The notes under the pieces are model-generated. The model ran no database searches and was not told where the DNA came from. It saw only the letters and a list, made by a program, of their open reading frames with translations. DNA of 64,000 nucleotides, taken from SXXZ01 sp041177965 (lineage in GTDB: Bacteria > Verrucomicrobiota > Verrucomicrobiia > Limisphaerales > UBA9464). Position numbers and translations under genes: made by a program. Location: NCBI GenBank assembly GCA_041177965.1, contig JBEGWF010000012.1, positions 5,318-69,317 of the forward strand. Reading direction: 5' to 3'. This document shows, piece after piece, positions 1-9,682 of the stretch (the first letter of the stretch is position 1; each line of letters starts with the position of its first letter).

Positions 1-1167
1 ACGGATGACGCTCAACGGCGACACCGATCGGAGGACGCCCAGAGGCAGCAAGGTGAAGGCCAGACTCACGAGGAAGCCCACCCCGGCGGCCATCAGGGCC
101 GGCAGCAAATGGAAACGGGCCTCGAAGGTCACCGGCAACCATCCCCGGAGAAGACCCGGAATCCATGGCTGCACCAGGCCACCGAGGGCCAGTCCGACGG
201 CCGTCCCCATGGCGGTGATGGCCAGTCCCTGGGCGAGGTAGATGGCGGAACTGGCTTCGATCCCCGCCCCCAGGCAACGAAGGATCGCCGCGTGGGCCAG
301 TTTGGAACCGATGTGCACCTGGAGCGCGCTGGCGATGCCGATGGACCCCAGGATCAACGCCACTGCCGCCACCAGGTTCAGGAATCGGTTCAGGTTCTCC
401 AGCGTCCGACCGAGGTCCTGCTTGCGCTTGTCCACCGTGTCGATCTCCAGACGCAGTTCCGGCAATTCCCGGCGATGGGAGGCGGCCCACCGATCGACGG
501 CCGAAGCGTCGGGCCAACGGAACATCACCCGATAGCGGGCGAGGCTGGCCGCGCCGAGCAACCCCGTCTCAGGCAGTCGGGAGGCCGCCAGGTAGGCCCG
601 GGGAGCCAGCGCCGAGAACGCCACCGTGTCTCCGGGCACTCGCAGGAGCGATCCGAGGATGCGGGTCCGCCATCGACCGATCTGCACCGGATCGCCCGCT
701 TTCAGGCCGAACTGGTGGAGCACGCTGGAATCGAGGACCACCCCCTCCCCGCGTCGCAGGGCCGTGAGCGCGGACGGGGGATCGCATTCGAGTTGACCGT
801 AGAACGGAAAATCCCCGTCCAGGGCCCGGGCATTGACCAAGCGCGTGGCATTGGTCGGCCCCGGGAAGACCGCCATGGTCGAAAAACTGGTCTCCCGGGC
901 CGTGGCCCACGCGGGCACCGACCGCGTCAACGCCTCGGCGGCAGCCGAGAAGGGCTGACGCGACGAGAGGACCAGATCGGCACCCAGCAACGTCTTGGCC
1001 TGCGCTTCGACGGCCTCGCGGAGGGTCGCGGACAACGAACCCACCGCCGCCAGCGCCGCCACGCCCAGCGAGATCGACAACGAGAACCAGATCAACCGGA
1101 CCCGGGAGGTGCGCGATTCGCGCCAGGCCATCCGCCAGGTCCACCGATGAAACAACGCCCGGATCAC
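1..1167 (-). CDS. FtsX-like ABC transporter permease (partial, cut by window edge)
   Basis: This is an integral-membrane permease of the FtsX/YbbP type, which in the family works with an ATPase of the LolD/YbbA class. I translated the minus strand directly: reading is open from a GTG at 1167 to the window edge (389 codons), and the C-terminal part lies outside. The start is fixed by an in-frame TAG only four codons upstream. The N-terminus is basic and followed by a hydrophobic segment (about residues 24-46). A soluble domain follows, then a second membrane cluster from about residue 262 with the sequence AILRCLGAGIEASS, typical of FtsX-like domains. The next two hydrophobic stretches run towards the edge. 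It is divergent from engB. Family is well supported; substrate is unknown. Confidence 0.82.
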   Translation of the reverse strand, partial: MIRALFHRWTWRMAWRESRTSRVRLIWFSLSISLGVAALAAVGSLSATLREAVEAQAKTLLGADLVLSSRQPFSAAAEALTRSVPAWATARETSFSTMAVFPGPTNATRLVNARALDGDFPFYGQLECDPPSALTALRRGEGVVLDSSVLHQFGLKAGDPVQIGRWRTRILGSLLRVPGDTVAFSALAPRAYLAASRLPETGLLGAASLARYRVMFRWPDASAVDRWAASHRRELPELRLEIDTVDKRKQDLGRTLENLNRFLNLVAAVALILGSIGIASALQVHIGSKLAHAAILRCLGAGIEASSAIYLAQGLAITAMGTAVGLALGGLVQPWIPGLLRGWLPVTFEARFHLLPALMAAGVGFLVSLAFTLLPLGVLRSVSPLSVIR

Positions 1168-1292
1168 AGGGCCAACCTAGCCGGAAAGGGCCGGGAGGCG
1201 AGTCCTTCGCCCACGATTCCGGAAGGCGCATCGCAGGGTTTCAATGCGCCCGGGAATCCTGATACCGTTTCCGGGTCCGGGAATCCCATCGC

Positions 1293-1946
1293 ATGCAACT
1301 CCGCTCCGCCCAATTCGTGACCAGCGCCACCGACCTCGACGGGTGTCCCGACCCGATGGTCCCGGAGTTCGCCTTCATCGGGCGCTCGAACGTCGGCAAG
1401 TCGTCCCTGATCAACCGGCTGACCGGCCAGAATGGCCTGGCGAAGGTCTCGGCGACCCCGGGGCACACCAAGACCCTCAATTTCTACCTCATCAACAAGG
1501 ACTGGCACCTGGTGGACCTTCCCGGGTACGGCTTCGCCCAGAAGAACCTCGCCGACCGGGAACGCTTCGAGGCGATGATCATCGACTACCTCGAGCAGCG
1601 CGAATCGCTCATCCGAGTGTTCGTGCTCATCGACTCCCGACTGCCGATGCAGAAGCTCGACCGCGACTTCGTGCAGTGGCTCATCGGGGCCGACATCGAC
1701 TTCGCCCTGGTCTTCACCAAGGTCGACAAGACCAAGCCCCCCGTCCTGCGTGCGACACGCGGGGAGTTCGAGGCGATCTTCCAGCAGATGGGGATCTCGG
1801 CTCCCCCGATGTTCGAGACCTCGTCGGAGACCGGTGCCGGCAAGACGGAACTCCTGCGGTTCATCGCGGCCGAGGTCGCCAGCGTCGAGGCCGACGACTC
1901 GGATGCCGAGGATTCGGATGCCGACGGACTCAGCGCGGACGGATGA
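1293..1946 (+). CDS. engB: Ribosome-biogenesis GTPase EngB (YsxC/YihA)
   Basis: TRAFAC-class GTPase needed for late assembly of the 50S ribosomal subunit. All G motifs are visible: G1 GRSNVGKS at residues 30-37, the switch region with a conserved ATPGHTK around 55-60, G3 DLPGYG at 75-80 and G4 TKVD at 142-145. The 217-residue length is slightly above the usual ~200 because of an acidic Asp/Glu/Ser-rich tail after residue 197. The ATG at 1293 places the core at the usual distance from the N-terminus. The 3' end overlaps the convergent SDR gene by 17 bp. Confidence 0.96.
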   Translation: MQLRSAQFVTSATDLDGCPDPMVPEFAFIGRSNVGKSSLINRLTGQNGLAKVSATPGHTKTLNFYLINKDWHLVDLPGYGFAQKNLADRERFEAMIIDYLEQRESLIRVFVLIDSRLPMQKLDRDFVQWLIGADIDFALVFTKVDKTKPPVLRATRGEFEAIFQQMGISAPPMFETSSETGAGKTELLRFIAAEVASVEADDSDAEDSDADGLSADG

Positions 1947-2640
1947 CCAGTTCCTCGATGACCGCGCGGGAGGGCAACTGGATGGCCAGCATCACGCAGG
2001 CGGCGATGTCCTCGGGCTGCATCATGCGGGCGCGGGCCGCCTCGTCGGGGACCACCGGGCGGCGGTTCAGCAACGGGGTGTCGATGTCGCCCGGGAAGAT
2101 GCCGATGGCCCGGATCCCGCGCGAACGCTCCTCGGCGTTGATCGCCTGGGTCAGTCCCGCCAGTCCGAACTTGGACATCACGTAGGCCGGCCCCGCCTTC
2201 GGGGAGGCCTGTTTGCCGGCATCGGAGATGATGTTGACGATGGTGCCCGAGCCGCGCTGGCGCATTCCCGGCAGGACGGCCTGAACGCAGTGGTACGCTC
2301 CATTGAGGTTGGTATCCATCATCGATCGGTAATCGGCGTCGGAAAGCACCTCGAGCGCGCGCTGCGGGGCGTTGGTGCCCGCCGCATTGACCAGCACCTC
2401 GACCGGTCCGAGCTCGGTCCCGATGCGCTGGCCGACCTCGAGGACCGACTCCTGCCGGGCGATGTCGCATTCCATGACGGTGACTCGCCCGGCCAGGGCG
2501 CCGGCCAGCGATCGCGTCTCCTCGAGCGCGGATCGCCTTCGACCCAGCGCGACCACCGACCATCCTGCGGACACCAGCGCCAGCACCGTCGCCCGACCGA
2601 CTCCGGAGCCACCGCCCGTCACGACTGCCCATCGATTCAT
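1930..2640 (-). CDS. Short-chain dehydrogenase/reductase (SDR)
   Basis: Classical NAD(P)-dependent oxidoreductase with a Rossmann fold. The cofactor motif TGGGSGVG is at residues 8-15, NAAG at 85-88, and the catalytic Ser-Tyr-Lys set is Ser139, Tyr153 and Lys157 (YVMSK). The open frame extends upstream to 2715, but the Met at 2640 directly precedes the first beta strand (NRWAVVTGG) and is chosen as the start, giving 236 residues, normal for the family. The Arg cluster after strand 2 (GRRRSALE) suggests NADPH preference by family analogy. The substrate cannot be read from sequence. It converges on engB with overlapping 3' ends. Confidence 0.9.
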   Translation of the reverse strand: MNRWAVVTGGGSGVGRATVLALVSAGWSVVALGRRRSALEETRSLAGALAGRVTVMECDIARQESVLEVGQRIGTELGPVEVLVNAAGTNAPQRALEVLSDADYRSMMDTNLNGAYHCVQAVLPGMRQRGSGTIVNIISDAGKQASPKAGPAYVMSKFGLAGLTQAINAEERSRGIRAIGIFPGDIDTPLLNRRPVVPDEAARARMMQPEDIAACVMLAIQLPSRAVIEELVIRPR

Positions 2641-2754
2641 GGGGTGGGATGCTAGGGGCCCGCCCCGCAAAGGGAAGCCTCTGAGCTTGGCGGTGATGCG
2701 ACCCCGGTGAACCACCGGGAGACGACCCGTTCGATGGAACGGAGTTGGGACGGT

Positions 2755-3939
2755 TCAGATCCGATGCCGGAGCCGGTGTCGGGCCTCCAGATCGTCCAGA
2801 GCCTTCCGGACGTCGCCGAGGTCCATCGAATGGACCTCCACGCCGCGCCCGATGTCGTTCAGCAGGGTGATGGTGAGTTCGCCGCCGAGGTGTTCGCGGA
2901 ATTCCTCCAACCCCTCCAATACCCCGTATTGGCCCGAGGCGGTCACGGTGCGCAACTCCGGGTCGAACAGCGTGAACCCCAAGCGCTCGAGAAGCCTCAG
3001 GATGCGCTCCGCCGCCGGCGCCGCCAGAAGGCCCTGCCTCACCGAATACAGGACATCGAGCGCGACACCGATGGCCACCGCCTCGCCGTGGCGCAGGCGG
3101 TAACCGCTCATCTGCTCGAGCTTGTGGGCCGCCCAATGCCCGAAATCGAGCGGCCGCGCGCTGCCCATCTCGAAGGGGTCCCCGCCGTTGGCGATGTGGT
3201 TGAGATGCAGTTCGGCACTCCGCCGGATGAGGTGTTTCATCGCCTCGGGCTCGAAGGCGGCCAATGCGGTCGCGTCCCGCTCGAGCCTCGCGAAGAACTC
3301 GGCATCGCGGATGCAGGCCACCTTCACCGCCTCGACATAGCCGGCCCGCTTGTCGCGTTCCGGGAGGGTGGCCAGCAGGTCGAAGTCGTTGATGACCGCG
3401 CCGGGAGGCGCGAAGGTGCCGATGAAGTTCTTCTTCCCGAAGGCGTTGACGCCGTTCTTCACCCCGACACCCGAATCGTCCTGCGCCAGGGTGGTGGTCG
3501 GGATCCGGACCAGACGGACCCCCCGGTGCGCCGTGGCCGCCGCCAACCCGACCATGTCGAGCAGCGCGCCGCCGCCCACCACCACGACATGGTTGTGGCG
3601 GTCGATGTGGTACCGGTGCACCCGTTCGAGCATCTCAACGACCCTCGACCAGTCGTTCTTCACGGCCTCGCCGCCCTGGACCCTCACCGGGGGGCAGACC
3701 AGTTGGAGTCGATCGGGATGGGCGGCGAAATAGCCCTCGATGGCGGCCGGGAGTTCCGGACGGGCCTCGGCGAGGGCCTCCTCGAGGACCAGCAACACCT
3801 TGGTTCGGCGGGCACCCCCGCCCTGAACACCGTCGGCCAGCACCGACGCCAGCAGCGGATTCTCCCGCGAGAAGACGCGGTCGGTGAAATGCAACCGGAG
3901 CCGGTATTGGACCGAGATGACACGTTCGACAACGGACAT
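2755..3939 (-). CDS. eboD: EboD-type sugar phosphate cyclase (3-dehydroquinate synthase-like)
   Basis: Member of the 3-dehydroquinate synthase/sugar phosphate cyclase superfamily. It has the NAD-binding GGGALLDMVG at residues 122-131, the PTTTLAQDDSGVGVKNGVN segment around 148-166, and putative Zn ligands Glu203, His268 and His284. The extended N-terminus (VQYRLRLHFTDRVFS), the phrase FGKKNFIGTFAPPGAVIND and the conserved C-terminal EEFREHLGGELTITLL match the EboD branch that accompanies ebo (eustigmatophyte/bacterial operon) metabolite-trafficking genes better than true AroB. Another ebo-type gene, eboE, lies about 7.7 kb away on the other strand. The reaction of EboD is not established. It is divergent from the RND exporter. 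A housekeeping AroB is the main alternative. Confidence 0.82.
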   Translation of the reverse strand: MSVVERVISVQYRLRLHFTDRVFSRENPLLASVLADGVQGGGARRTKVLLVLEEALAEARPELPAAIEGYFAAHPDRLQLVCPPVRVQGGEAVKNDWSRVVEMLERVHRYHIDRHNHVVVVGGGALLDMVGLAAATAHRGVRLVRIPTTTLAQDDSGVGVKNGVNAFGKKNFIGTFAPPGAVINDFDLLATLPERDKRAGYVEAVKVACIRDAEFFARLERDATALAAFEPEAMKHLIRRSAELHLNHIANGGDPFEMGSARPLDFGHWAAHKLEQMSGYRLRHGEAVAIGVALDVLYSVRQGLLAAPAAERILRLLERLGFTLFDPELRTVTASGQYGVLEGLEEFREHLGGELTITLLNDIGRGVEVHSMDLGDVRKALDDLEARHRLRHRI

Positions 3940-4077
3940 TGGGTGCGCAGAGACTGGGGTTCCGACGTCGCAGCGCGAGGATTATTTAACGGGGGTCCAA
4001 CGGGTGACGGGCCATTCCCCGGGAAGAAACCGGAGGCGACAAGGGCCCGACCCTGGCCTACCTTTCCCGACCGATCC

Positions 4078-6999
4078 ATGGCGGACTCCCCCGCATCCAT
4101 CACGGTCCGAGCGCTGTCCCGTCTGGCGCAGGCGATCCACCTGCGTCGCCACTGGTTCATCGCGCCGCAGTTGATCCTGGCGGCCGCGTGCATCTGGTAC
4201 ACGGTCGCCCGGCTGGAGTTCAGCGTCGACCGCAACGACCTCGTCGGCTCGGACCAGGAATACCACCGGAACTTCCTCGAGCTGAAACGCGAGTTCCCAG
4301 GGCAGGACGACCTCGTCGCCATCGTCGAGAGCGACGATCCGGAGAAGAACCGGCAGTTCGTCGAGCGCCTGGGGGCGCGGCTCGACCGCGAGTCCACGGC
4401 CGTCTCGCCCACCAACCTGTTCACCGACGTCTTCTACAAGGGCGATCTGCCCCTGATGGGGCGCAAGGCCCTGCTCTTCGTCCCCGAGGGCGACCTCCGG
4501 GAGATGCTCGGGGCGATCAAGGGGTTCCGCCCGTTCATCGAGCAGTTCTCGAAGGCCACCAACCTGGCCGAGGTGTTCCATCAGGTCAGCGTCCAGATCC
4601 GTTCGGCCGACCGGTCCACCAACGCCTCCAACGATGCCCTGATCGGGGCACTGCCGGCGCTGGAAAGGATCATCCAGCGATGCCGCGAGAGCATGGTGCG
4701 CCCCGGAACCCCTCCATCCCCCGGTGTGGACGCGCTGTTCGGAGCCGGGCCAGAGGCCGAGCGGGCCAAGTACGTCACCTTCGATCGGGGGCGCCTGTAC
4801 CTGGTCAATGCCAAGGCCCGACTCGCGAACCCGGAGGAGATCCCCAAGACCACCGCATCGTTCTGGGATCGTCGGATCGGACGCAGCAGGGCCAAGACCT
4901 CCCAGGAGCTCGAGACCGACCTGAAATGGCGGCAGGGCGAGCTCAGCGAGGCGGCCGTGCGACGCCTCCGTGAATTGATCGCCGACACCCTGAGGGAGGT
5001 CCCGGGAGTGAACGTGGGCCTCACCGGCGAACCCGTCCTGGAGGTCGATGAGATGAAGCAGTCCGAGAAGGATTCCACCTGGGCGACCCTCCTCTCTCTG
5101 GTGCTCTGCGCCCTGCTCTTCCTGGTCGGATACAATCACCGGGGCCGCCCGCAGAAGACCGTCCTCTCGCTGGTGGTCGGGCTGTGCTACACCATGGGCT
5201 ACACCACCCTCGTGGTCGGCCACCTCAACATCCTGACCATCACCTTCGCTCCGATGCTCATCGGGCTGGCGATCGACTTCGGCGTCCACCTGATCAGCCG
5301 GTTCGAGGAGGAGGTGAACCTGGGTGAGACCGCCTTCACCGCCATCAGCCGGGCGGTCGTCAACACCGGCCAGGGCATCTTCACCGGCTGCTTCACCACG
5401 GCCGGAGCCTTCTTCGCCATGGCCCTGACGGATTTCCGGGGCATCCAGGAGATGGGGGTGATCAGCGGCGGAGGCATGCTGATCTGCCTGTTCCCGATGA
5501 TGACGCTCCTCCCAGCGCTGCTGCTCGGGGAGAAGGGTCTCCGACGGGACCCCTCGGATGCGGCGCCCCATCCGGCCGCACCCCGCGCGTCCCGCCCGGC
5601 AACCGACTCGCCCGCAGATTGGAGGGAACGGACCGAGCGCTTCTGGCTCGAACGTCCCTGGTGGGTCCTGGGAGCCGGCGTGAGCCTGAGCGCCCTCTGC
5701 GTCGTGCACGCCTCCCGGGTCTCCTTCGACTACAACCTTCTCAACATGCAGAGCGACGGGCTGTCCTCGGTCATCTTCGAGAAGAAGTTGGTCGAGGCCG
5801 CCCGGGTCCGGAAGGGCGTCGCCTCCGAGGATCGGGCGCAGGGCGTGCTGTTCGGTGCGGTGATGGTCCCGTCCGCCGCCGATGTCCCCGCCATCGAGGC
5901 CAGGCTGAAGGCATTGCCGACGGTGGCCGGCGTGGACTCGATGGGACACTACCTCACACAGGATTCGACGGAGCAATTGGGGCTCATCCGCAGGATCCGG
6001 GAGGAGACCCGGTCGATCGCCTTTCCTATGGTGGGTGACGGTCCGCTGGATCTGACCGCATTCAGCCAGCGGTTGTGGGGACTCCAGGGGCTCCTGGCCC
6101 TCGCGGCCGACGAGGTGCGCAGGACCGCACCGGAGGAGCGGGATCTCCTCAAGCACCTGATGTCCCTGCGGGAGGCCATCGGCGATCTCCGTGCCGCCAT
6201 GTTCCGCGGGGATCGCCAGGCAAATGCGCGACAACTGGGGCGGTTCCAGTACGCGCTCTTCCGGGACATCCGGGACACCTTCAACACCCTGCAGCAGCAG
6301 GAGGACTCCGGCGGCCTCCGGGAGTCGGATCTGCCGCCGGTGTTGAGGAACCGCTTCATCGGAATCACCGGCAAGCACCTGATCCTCGTCTACCCGAAGG
6401 AGGACGTCTGGGAGAGGCAGGCGCAGCACGACTTCGTGCAGGAGATCCGATCCGTCGCCCCGAAGGCCACCGGAACCCCGGTGCAACTCTACTACTACAC
6501 CGAACTCCTGAAGGTGTCGTACATCGAGGCGGCCGGTTGGGCGCTGGGAGCCATCGTGCTGCTGGTGTTCATCCACTTCCGCTCCCCGATGCAGGTGTTC
6601 CTGTCGCTGTTCCCGGTGGCGGTCGGCTCGCTCTGGATGGTGGGATTCATGGGAGCCAGCGGGATCCCGTTCAATCCGGCCAACATCATGACCCTGCCCC
6701 TGGTCATCGGCATCGGGGTGACCAATGGCATCCACATCCTCAACCGGTTCGCCGAGGAGAAGACACCGGCGATCCTGGGCAGGAGCACGGGCAAGGCCGT
6801 GCTCGTCTCGGGACTCACCACGATCGCCGGGTTCGGCAGTCTCATCATCGCCGATCACCGGGGCATCCGCAGCCTCGGTTGGGTGATGGCGGTGGGCACC
6901 GCCACCTGCATGGTCGCGGCCATGACCCTCCTGCCCGCGCTGCTGACCCTGCGGGAACGATTCCGCTCCAAAAGCAAACCGGGAGCCGCCTCGAACTGA
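4078..6999 (+). CDS. MMPL/HpnN-like RND-family transporter
   Basis: Large inner-membrane RND-superfamily exporter of 973 residues. An open frame continues far upstream to 2707, but that part is antisense to the EboD gene; the ATG at 4078 precedes a normal N-terminal helix (residues ~27-45). Layout is the usual duplicated one: helix 1, periplasmic domain 1 (46-330), a membrane block at about 332-490 with GLAIDFGVHLISRFEEE, a second single helix near 527-545, periplasmic domain 2, and a final block from about 817 with IGIGVTNGIHILNRFAEE. The paired ~IDFG/HL-SRF and ~TNG-HILNRF motifs are typical of MMPL/HpnN proteins that move lipids such as hopanoids. The substrate here is inferred only from family; no hopanoid synthesis gene is visible. 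Confidence 0.88.
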   Translation: MADSPASITVRALSRLAQAIHLRRHWFIAPQLILAAACIWYTVARLEFSVDRNDLVGSDQEYHRNFLELKREFPGQDDLVAIVESDDPEKNRQFVERLGARLDRESTAVSPTNLFTDVFYKGDLPLMGRKALLFVPEGDLREMLGAIKGFRPFIEQFSKATNLAEVFHQVSVQIRSADRSTNASNDALIGALPALERIIQRCRESMVRPGTPPSPGVDALFGAGPEAERAKYVTFDRGRLYLVNAKARLANPEEIPKTTASFWDRRIGRSRAKTSQELETDLKWRQGELSEAAVRRLRELIADTLREVPGVNVGLTGEPVLEVDEMKQSEKDSTWATLLSLVLCALLFLVGYNHRGRPQKTVLSLVVGLCYTMGYTTLVVGHLNILTITFAPMLIGLAIDFGVHLISRFEEEVNLGETAFTAISRAVVNTGQGIFTGCFTTAGAFFAMALTDFRGIQEMGVISGGGMLICLFPMMTLLPALLLGEKGLRRDPSDAAPHPAAPRASRPATDSPADWRERTERFWLERPWWVLGAGVSLSALCVVHASRVSFDYNLLNMQSDGLSSVIFEKKLVEAARVRKGVASEDRAQGVLFGAVMVPSAADVPAIEARLKALPTVAGVDSMGHYLTQDSTEQLGLIRRIREETRSIAFPMVGDGPLDLTAFSQRLWGLQGLLALAADEVRRTAPEERDLLKHLMSLREAIGDLRAAMFRGDRQANARQLGRFQYALFRDIRDTFNTLQQQEDSGGLRESDLPPVLRNRFIGITGKHLILVYPKEDVWERQAQHDFVQEIRSVAPKATGTPVQLYYYTELLKVSYIEAAGWALGAIVLLVFIHFRSPMQVFLSLFPVAVGSLWMVGFMGASGIPFNPANIMTLPLVIGIGVTNGIHILNRFAEEKTPAILGRSTGKAVLVSGLTTIAGFGSLIIADHRGIRSLGWVMAVGTATCMVAAMTLLPALLTLRERFRSKSKPGAASN

Positions 7000-7110
7000 T
7001 GCTCCAGTTCGAAGGGCTCCCGAAAACAACGACCGGCGGATGGGACGGACCGCGGATTTTCCGGACCGGGGGGGGTCCGGGCCCTGTGTGTCCAAGACTC
7101 TGCCAGGGAT

Positions 7111-8307
7111 TCAGGCCTCGGCCATCGCCTCGCGGGCCAGGAACCGATCGCGGAGCTTGCGCAGGGCGGCGGCCTCGAGTTGACGGATGCGCTCCCGAGT
7201 GAGGCCGAAGTCGGCACCGATCTCCTCCAAGGTGCGCGGATCGCCTCCCTCCAGCGCGAAACGTTGGTTGAGGATCACCTGCTCGCGGGGATTGAGCGAC
7301 CCCACCAGTTCACGCATCAACTCGGCGTTGCTGGACTCGCTGACCCCGGCCCAGGGCATGACGGCCGACTCGTCGGCGATGACATCGGCGATCCGGTTGG
7401 ACTCGGGATCATTGCCGATCGGAGCGTCCAGCGAAGTGGCCCCCACCGCGGCGGCCTCGCGCCAACGGCGGATGTCGTCGACATCCGCCTCCAGTTCGCC
7501 GGCCAATTCCACATCGGTGGCCGGGCGACCCAGCTCGGACTCCAGCCGCACCTCGGCCTTCTTCATGCGGGCCAGTTCCTGGACGATGTGGATGGGCAGG
7601 CGGATCGACTTCGACTGGTTGGACAAGGCACGCTTGATGGACTGCTTGATCCACCAGGCGGCGTAGGTCGAGAGCTTGGCCCCGCGATCGGGATCGAACC
7701 GCTCCACCGCGCGCATCAGGCCGATGTTGCCCTCGTTGACCAGGTCCAGCAGCGGAAGACCGTAGTCCTCGTACTCGCGGGCGATCTTGATCACCAGGCG
7801 CAGATTGGCCCGGATCATGTGCTCGCGGGCGGCCTCGTCGCCCTTTTGGATGCGTCGGGCCAGGTCGACCTCCTCCTGCGCATTGAGGAGCGGGGTCTCG
7901 ACGGCGTCACGCAGATAGAGCCGCAGGGAGGAGTGCTCGTCCCAGACGCCGCGCTCGGCGGTCGTCGGCTGATCGGAGGTCGCGGGCAACCGGGTTTCCC
8001 GGAAGGCGGGGATCCCGGAAGCCGGGGCCTCCACCTGAACTGGGACGGCCCTGGATGTCGCGAGGGTCTCGATGGGGATCACGGCCTCGACCGGGGGCGA
8101 GGGAGTGCGCGGCACGGCGATCCGGCCACGGTCGGCCACGGGCGTCGGCGGCAGGGCGATCGGCCGGGTCCGCTTGGAGACCGCCGACTTTCGCGCACGG
8201 CGGGCCGCGGGCTTGGCAGCCGCAGGCCTCACCCGACGCCGCTTGGCGCTGGTGGCGGTCGCATGGGAGGCGGATCCGTTCCGTTTGGTCTTGAAATGGC
8301 TTTTCAT
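7111..8307 (-). CDS. RNA polymerase sigma-70 factor, RpoD/SigA class
   Basis: Primary or near-primary sigma factor. Region 1.2 (LRLYLRDAVETPLLNAQEE) is followed by a complete region 2 (RLVIKIAREYEDYGLPLLDLVNEGN and AAWWIKQSIKRAL), region 3 (PIHIVQELARMKKA) and region 4 with the HTH LEEIGADFGLTRERIRQLE near the C-terminus. The roughly 80-residue N-terminal part is Lys/Arg/Ala/Pro-rich and lacks the large region 1.1 insert of proteobacterial RpoD. The start is uncertain: Met at 8307 gives 398 residues, and Met at 8367 gives 418 with similar composition; neither has a strong ribosome binding site. It is divergent from the ThuA gene. Region 4.2 is intact, so -35 recognition should be normal. Confidence 0.9.
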   Translation of the reverse strand: MKSHFKTKRNGSASHATATSAKRRRVRPAAAKPAARRARKSAVSKRTRPIALPPTPVADRGRIAVPRTPSPPVEAVIPIETLATSRAVPVQVEAPASGIPAFRETRLPATSDQPTTAERGVWDEHSSLRLYLRDAVETPLLNAQEEVDLARRIQKGDEAAREHMIRANLRLVIKIAREYEDYGLPLLDLVNEGNIGLMRAVERFDPDRGAKLSTYAAWWIKQSIKRALSNQSKSIRLPIHIVQELARMKKAEVRLESELGRPATDVELAGELEADVDDIRRWREAAAVGATSLDAPIGNDPESNRIADVIADESAVMPWAGVSESSNAELMRELVGSLNPREQVILNQRFALEGGDPRTLEEIGADFGLTRERIRQLEAAALRKLRDRFLAREAMAEA

Positions 8308-8619
8308 GTCTCTGGAAGCGTTGGAGTCGCCCGAGGTGGTTTTGTTCACTGCTTTCGTCGGACTCATCCTGAGGGTCGGAGGTTTCACCGGTCCCACACC
8401 CTCTGGAACGCCTCCACCTAGCATACGCGGGGCCAAACACGTTTTGCCGGGGGTTCCGCCTCCTGCGGTGCATCCGTCGCCCGAAGCCCCGGGAACCCGA
8501 GACATACTGGGACATTGTGACACTGAACAGGCACGGGCGCGGTCCATGGATGTCCCGACATCTTCGGCACGGAAGGTCTGGCCTGCCCCCATCGAACCTG
8601 CTGGAATCCTCGCACACCA
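8308..8619. other. Divergent intergenic region, sigma-factor gene / ThuA gene
   Basis: About 310 bases between two outward-facing genes. It must hold their promoters and may include up to 20 extra codons of the sigma-factor gene. I see no convincing paired -35/-10 elements, no hairpin terminator and no conserved small ORF. One TATGCT hexamer on the minus strand (near 8420) is the only promoter-like element noticed and it has no good -35. Confidence 0.4.
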
Positions 8620-9618
8620 ATGAACCCCTTCTTCCTTCGTCGATCCTGGACCTGTTCCGCCGTCTCCATCCTGGCCTCCGCCCTGCCCGCTCTGGCGGGT
8701 TCCTGGGTGACCTACGAGCCCAAGGCCGGGACAGCCAACGGCAAGACCGTGGTGCTGATGAGCGGCGATGAAGAGTACCGCTCCGAAGAGAGCCTCCCCC
8801 AGATGGGCAAGATCCTCAGCCAGAAGCACGGCTTCAAATGCGTCGTGCTCTTCAGCCAGGACGCCGACGGGACCATCAACCCCAACAACCAGACGAACAT
8901 CCCCGGCATGCACCTGCTGGCGTCGGCAGACCTGGTGGTCAATCAGTTCCGCTTCCGTGAACTGCCCGACGCCGACATGGAGCACTTCGTCCGCTACCTC
9001 GACAGCGGCAAGCCCATGATGGTGGTCCGGACCGCGACCCATGCCTTCAACTACGAGCGCAACAAGCAGAGCCCGTATGCCGGTTATTCCTGGACGGCCA
9101 AGGGCGGCGGCTTCGGCGGCAAGACCGTGGGCGAGACGTGGACCTACCACCACGGCCACCATGGCAAGGAGGCCACCCGCGGCGTGATCGACGGCCGCTA
9201 CGCCAAGCATCCGATCCTCAACGGGGTGTTCGACGTCTTCGGACCGAGCGACGTGTACGGCGTGAATGCCGATTTCCCGAAGGACGCCACCATCCTGATG
9301 CACGGTCAGGTGTTGACCGGCATGAAGCCCAACGACCCGCCGAATCTGTCCAAGCAGGCCATGCCCCTGGTCTGGTTGCGCGACCACAAGGGTGCCTCCG
9401 GCCACACCTCGCAGATCCTCTGCACCACGATCGGCGCGGCGGCCGACCTGCGCAGCGAGGACCTCCGCCGGCTCTTCGTGAACGCCGCCTACTCGCTGAC
9501 CGGCCTCGAAGTGCCCAAGAAGGCGGACGTGGCCCCCATCGGCGAGTTCGACCCCTCGATGTTCGGCTTCAACACCTACAAGAAGGGCGTGAAGGTGGAG
9601 TCGCACGAGCTGAAATGA
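8620..9618 (+). CDS. Exported ThuA-domain protein
   Basis: A 332-residue protein with a signal peptide (basic MNPFFLRRS start, hydrophobic stretch, Ala-Leu-Ala cleavage region near residue 27). The mature part is a ThuA-like class-I-glutamine-amidotransferase fold: VVLMSGDEEYRSEESLP at the start, a KPMMVVRTATHAF strand, GGGFGGKTVGETWTYHHGHHG, and a late strand PLVWLRDHKGASG. ThuA-domain proteins are abundant in Verrucomicrobia and Planctomycetes and are linked to sugar utilisation, but the enzymatic role is unproven. It is convergent with the lamin-tail-domain gene. Confidence 0.85.
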   Translation: MNPFFLRRSWTCSAVSILASALPALAGSWVTYEPKAGTANGKTVVLMSGDEEYRSEESLPQMGKILSQKHGFKCVVLFSQDADGTINPNNQTNIPGMHLLASADLVVNQFRFRELPDADMEHFVRYLDSGKPMMVVRTATHAFNYERNKQSPYAGYSWTAKGGGFGGKTVGETWTYHHGHHGKEATRGVIDGRYAKHPILNGVFDVFGPSDVYGVNADFPKDATILMHGQVLTGMKPNDPPNLSKQAMPLVWLRDHKGASGHTSQILCTTIGAAADLRSEDLRRLFVNAAYSLTGLEVPKKADVAPIGEFDPSMFGFNTYKKGVKVESHELK

Positions 9619-9682
9619 CCGTGGATTCCCCCGTCGATTCCCGGATCCTGGGGCCGTCGGAATCCATCCGAATCCATCGGAA

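Noticed and set aside
109..1320. 403-codon plus-strand ORF
   Set aside because: Opposite strand of the FtsX-like permease, whose translation is clearly protein-like.
2707..4077. Upstream 457-codon extension of the RND exporter frame
   Set aside because: It is antisense to the EboD gene and reads as shadow sequence; a normal start with a membrane helix follows at 4078.
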